Program-made: the position numbers and the translations under genes
Notes under the pieces: generated by a model
What the model saw: only the letters and a program-made list of their open reading frames with translations
Database searches by the model: none
What the model was told of the DNA's origin: nothing
Part shown: one piece after another, positions 11,511 to 11,572 of the stretch
How positions within the stretch are numbered: position 1 is the stretch's first letter
Layout: each line of letters opens with the position of its first letter
Origin: Alphaproteobacteria bacterium
GTDB lineage: Bacteria > Pseudomonadota > Alphaproteobacteria > Rickettsiales > UBA998
Assembly (NCBI GenBank): GCA_021730835.1
Contig: JAKFYP010000041.1
Location: 1-11,572 of the forward strand
Length of the DNA stretch: 11,572 nucleotides
Direction: 5' to 3'

Positions 11511-11572
11511 GTACAGCGCCCGCTTGCGGGGTGCTGTACATCCTATAAGAGGAGCACCCCGCAAGCGGGTGC
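11511..11572. repeat. REP-like long inverted repeat at the window edge
   Basis: Two 20-base arms at 11516-11535 and 11553-11572 are inverted copies matching at 19 of 20 positions, around a 17-bp spacer. The left arm is itself a hairpin, with GTACAGC (11511-11517) and GCTGTAC (11533-11539) outside CCCGC-tt-GCGGG. Paired palindromic GC-rich units in opposite orientation are the form of REP/BIME elements; a terminator or an IS end is the alternative. The window ends at the last base of the arm, so the full unit is not seen. Confidence 0.5.

Noticed and set aside
1..11572. CRISPR array
   Set aside because: No regularly spaced repeats of suitable length are present. The only multi-copy short repeats are the AAGTCGCA words and the twin higBA operators.

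Overview
The window looks alphaproteobacterial. The chromosomal part carries rpsP and rimM, with an S16 protein that has the long Ala/Lys/Glu-rich tail common in that class, and a DUF2188 gene. The rest is a mobile element of similar GC content plus transposase debris. Lineage below class cannot be read from the sequence.

Bases 1 to about 7219 are one end of an integrative element inserted in a tRNA-Pro(UGG) gene. The junction at 7171-7219 holds only the 3' half of that tRNA: anticodon arm, T arm, acceptor 3' strand and CCA. No D arm or acceptor 5' strand precedes it, so the complete tRNA should lie at the far end of the element, left of base 1. Reading leftwards from the junction come three copies of AAGTCGCA (candidate integrase arm sites), a DUF4102-type tyrosine integrase, a higBA toxin-antitoxin pair, a convergent hicAB pair on the + strand, and a 312-residue orphan gene. 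A tightly overlapped minus-strand operon follows: excisionase-like HTH protein, 64-residue CxxC protein, Toprim primase, RepA-like ATPase, 221-residue unknown protein, and a DUF5681 protein cut by the window edge. The operon supplies a primase and a hexameric-type ATPase for replication. DUF5681 proteins are often found near terminase genes, so the element may be a phage satellite or defective prophage rather than a conjugative island. No relaxase, capsid or portal gene is visible.

The control layer is dense. Both toxin genes have a consensus TATAAT five or six bases before the ATG and no Shine-Dalgarno (SD) sequence, which predicts leaderless mRNAs, and both promoters are covered by inverted repeats fit for antitoxin binding. 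The excisionase-like gene and the 64-residue gene have SDs buried in short hairpins. The 312-residue gene has a leader with two mutually exclusive pairings, one of which masks its SD.

Bases 7220-10136 are chromosomal: a 505-residue unknown protein with several hydrophobic segments, then rimM and rpsP. The usual trmD-rplS does not follow rimM and ffh does not precede rpsP. Bases 10137-11572 hold an IS1-like transposase remnant, a DUF2188 gene with a terminator, a 5'-truncated IS630-type transposase fragment with its first catalytic Asp changed to Asn, and a large REP-like inverted repeat at the window edge.
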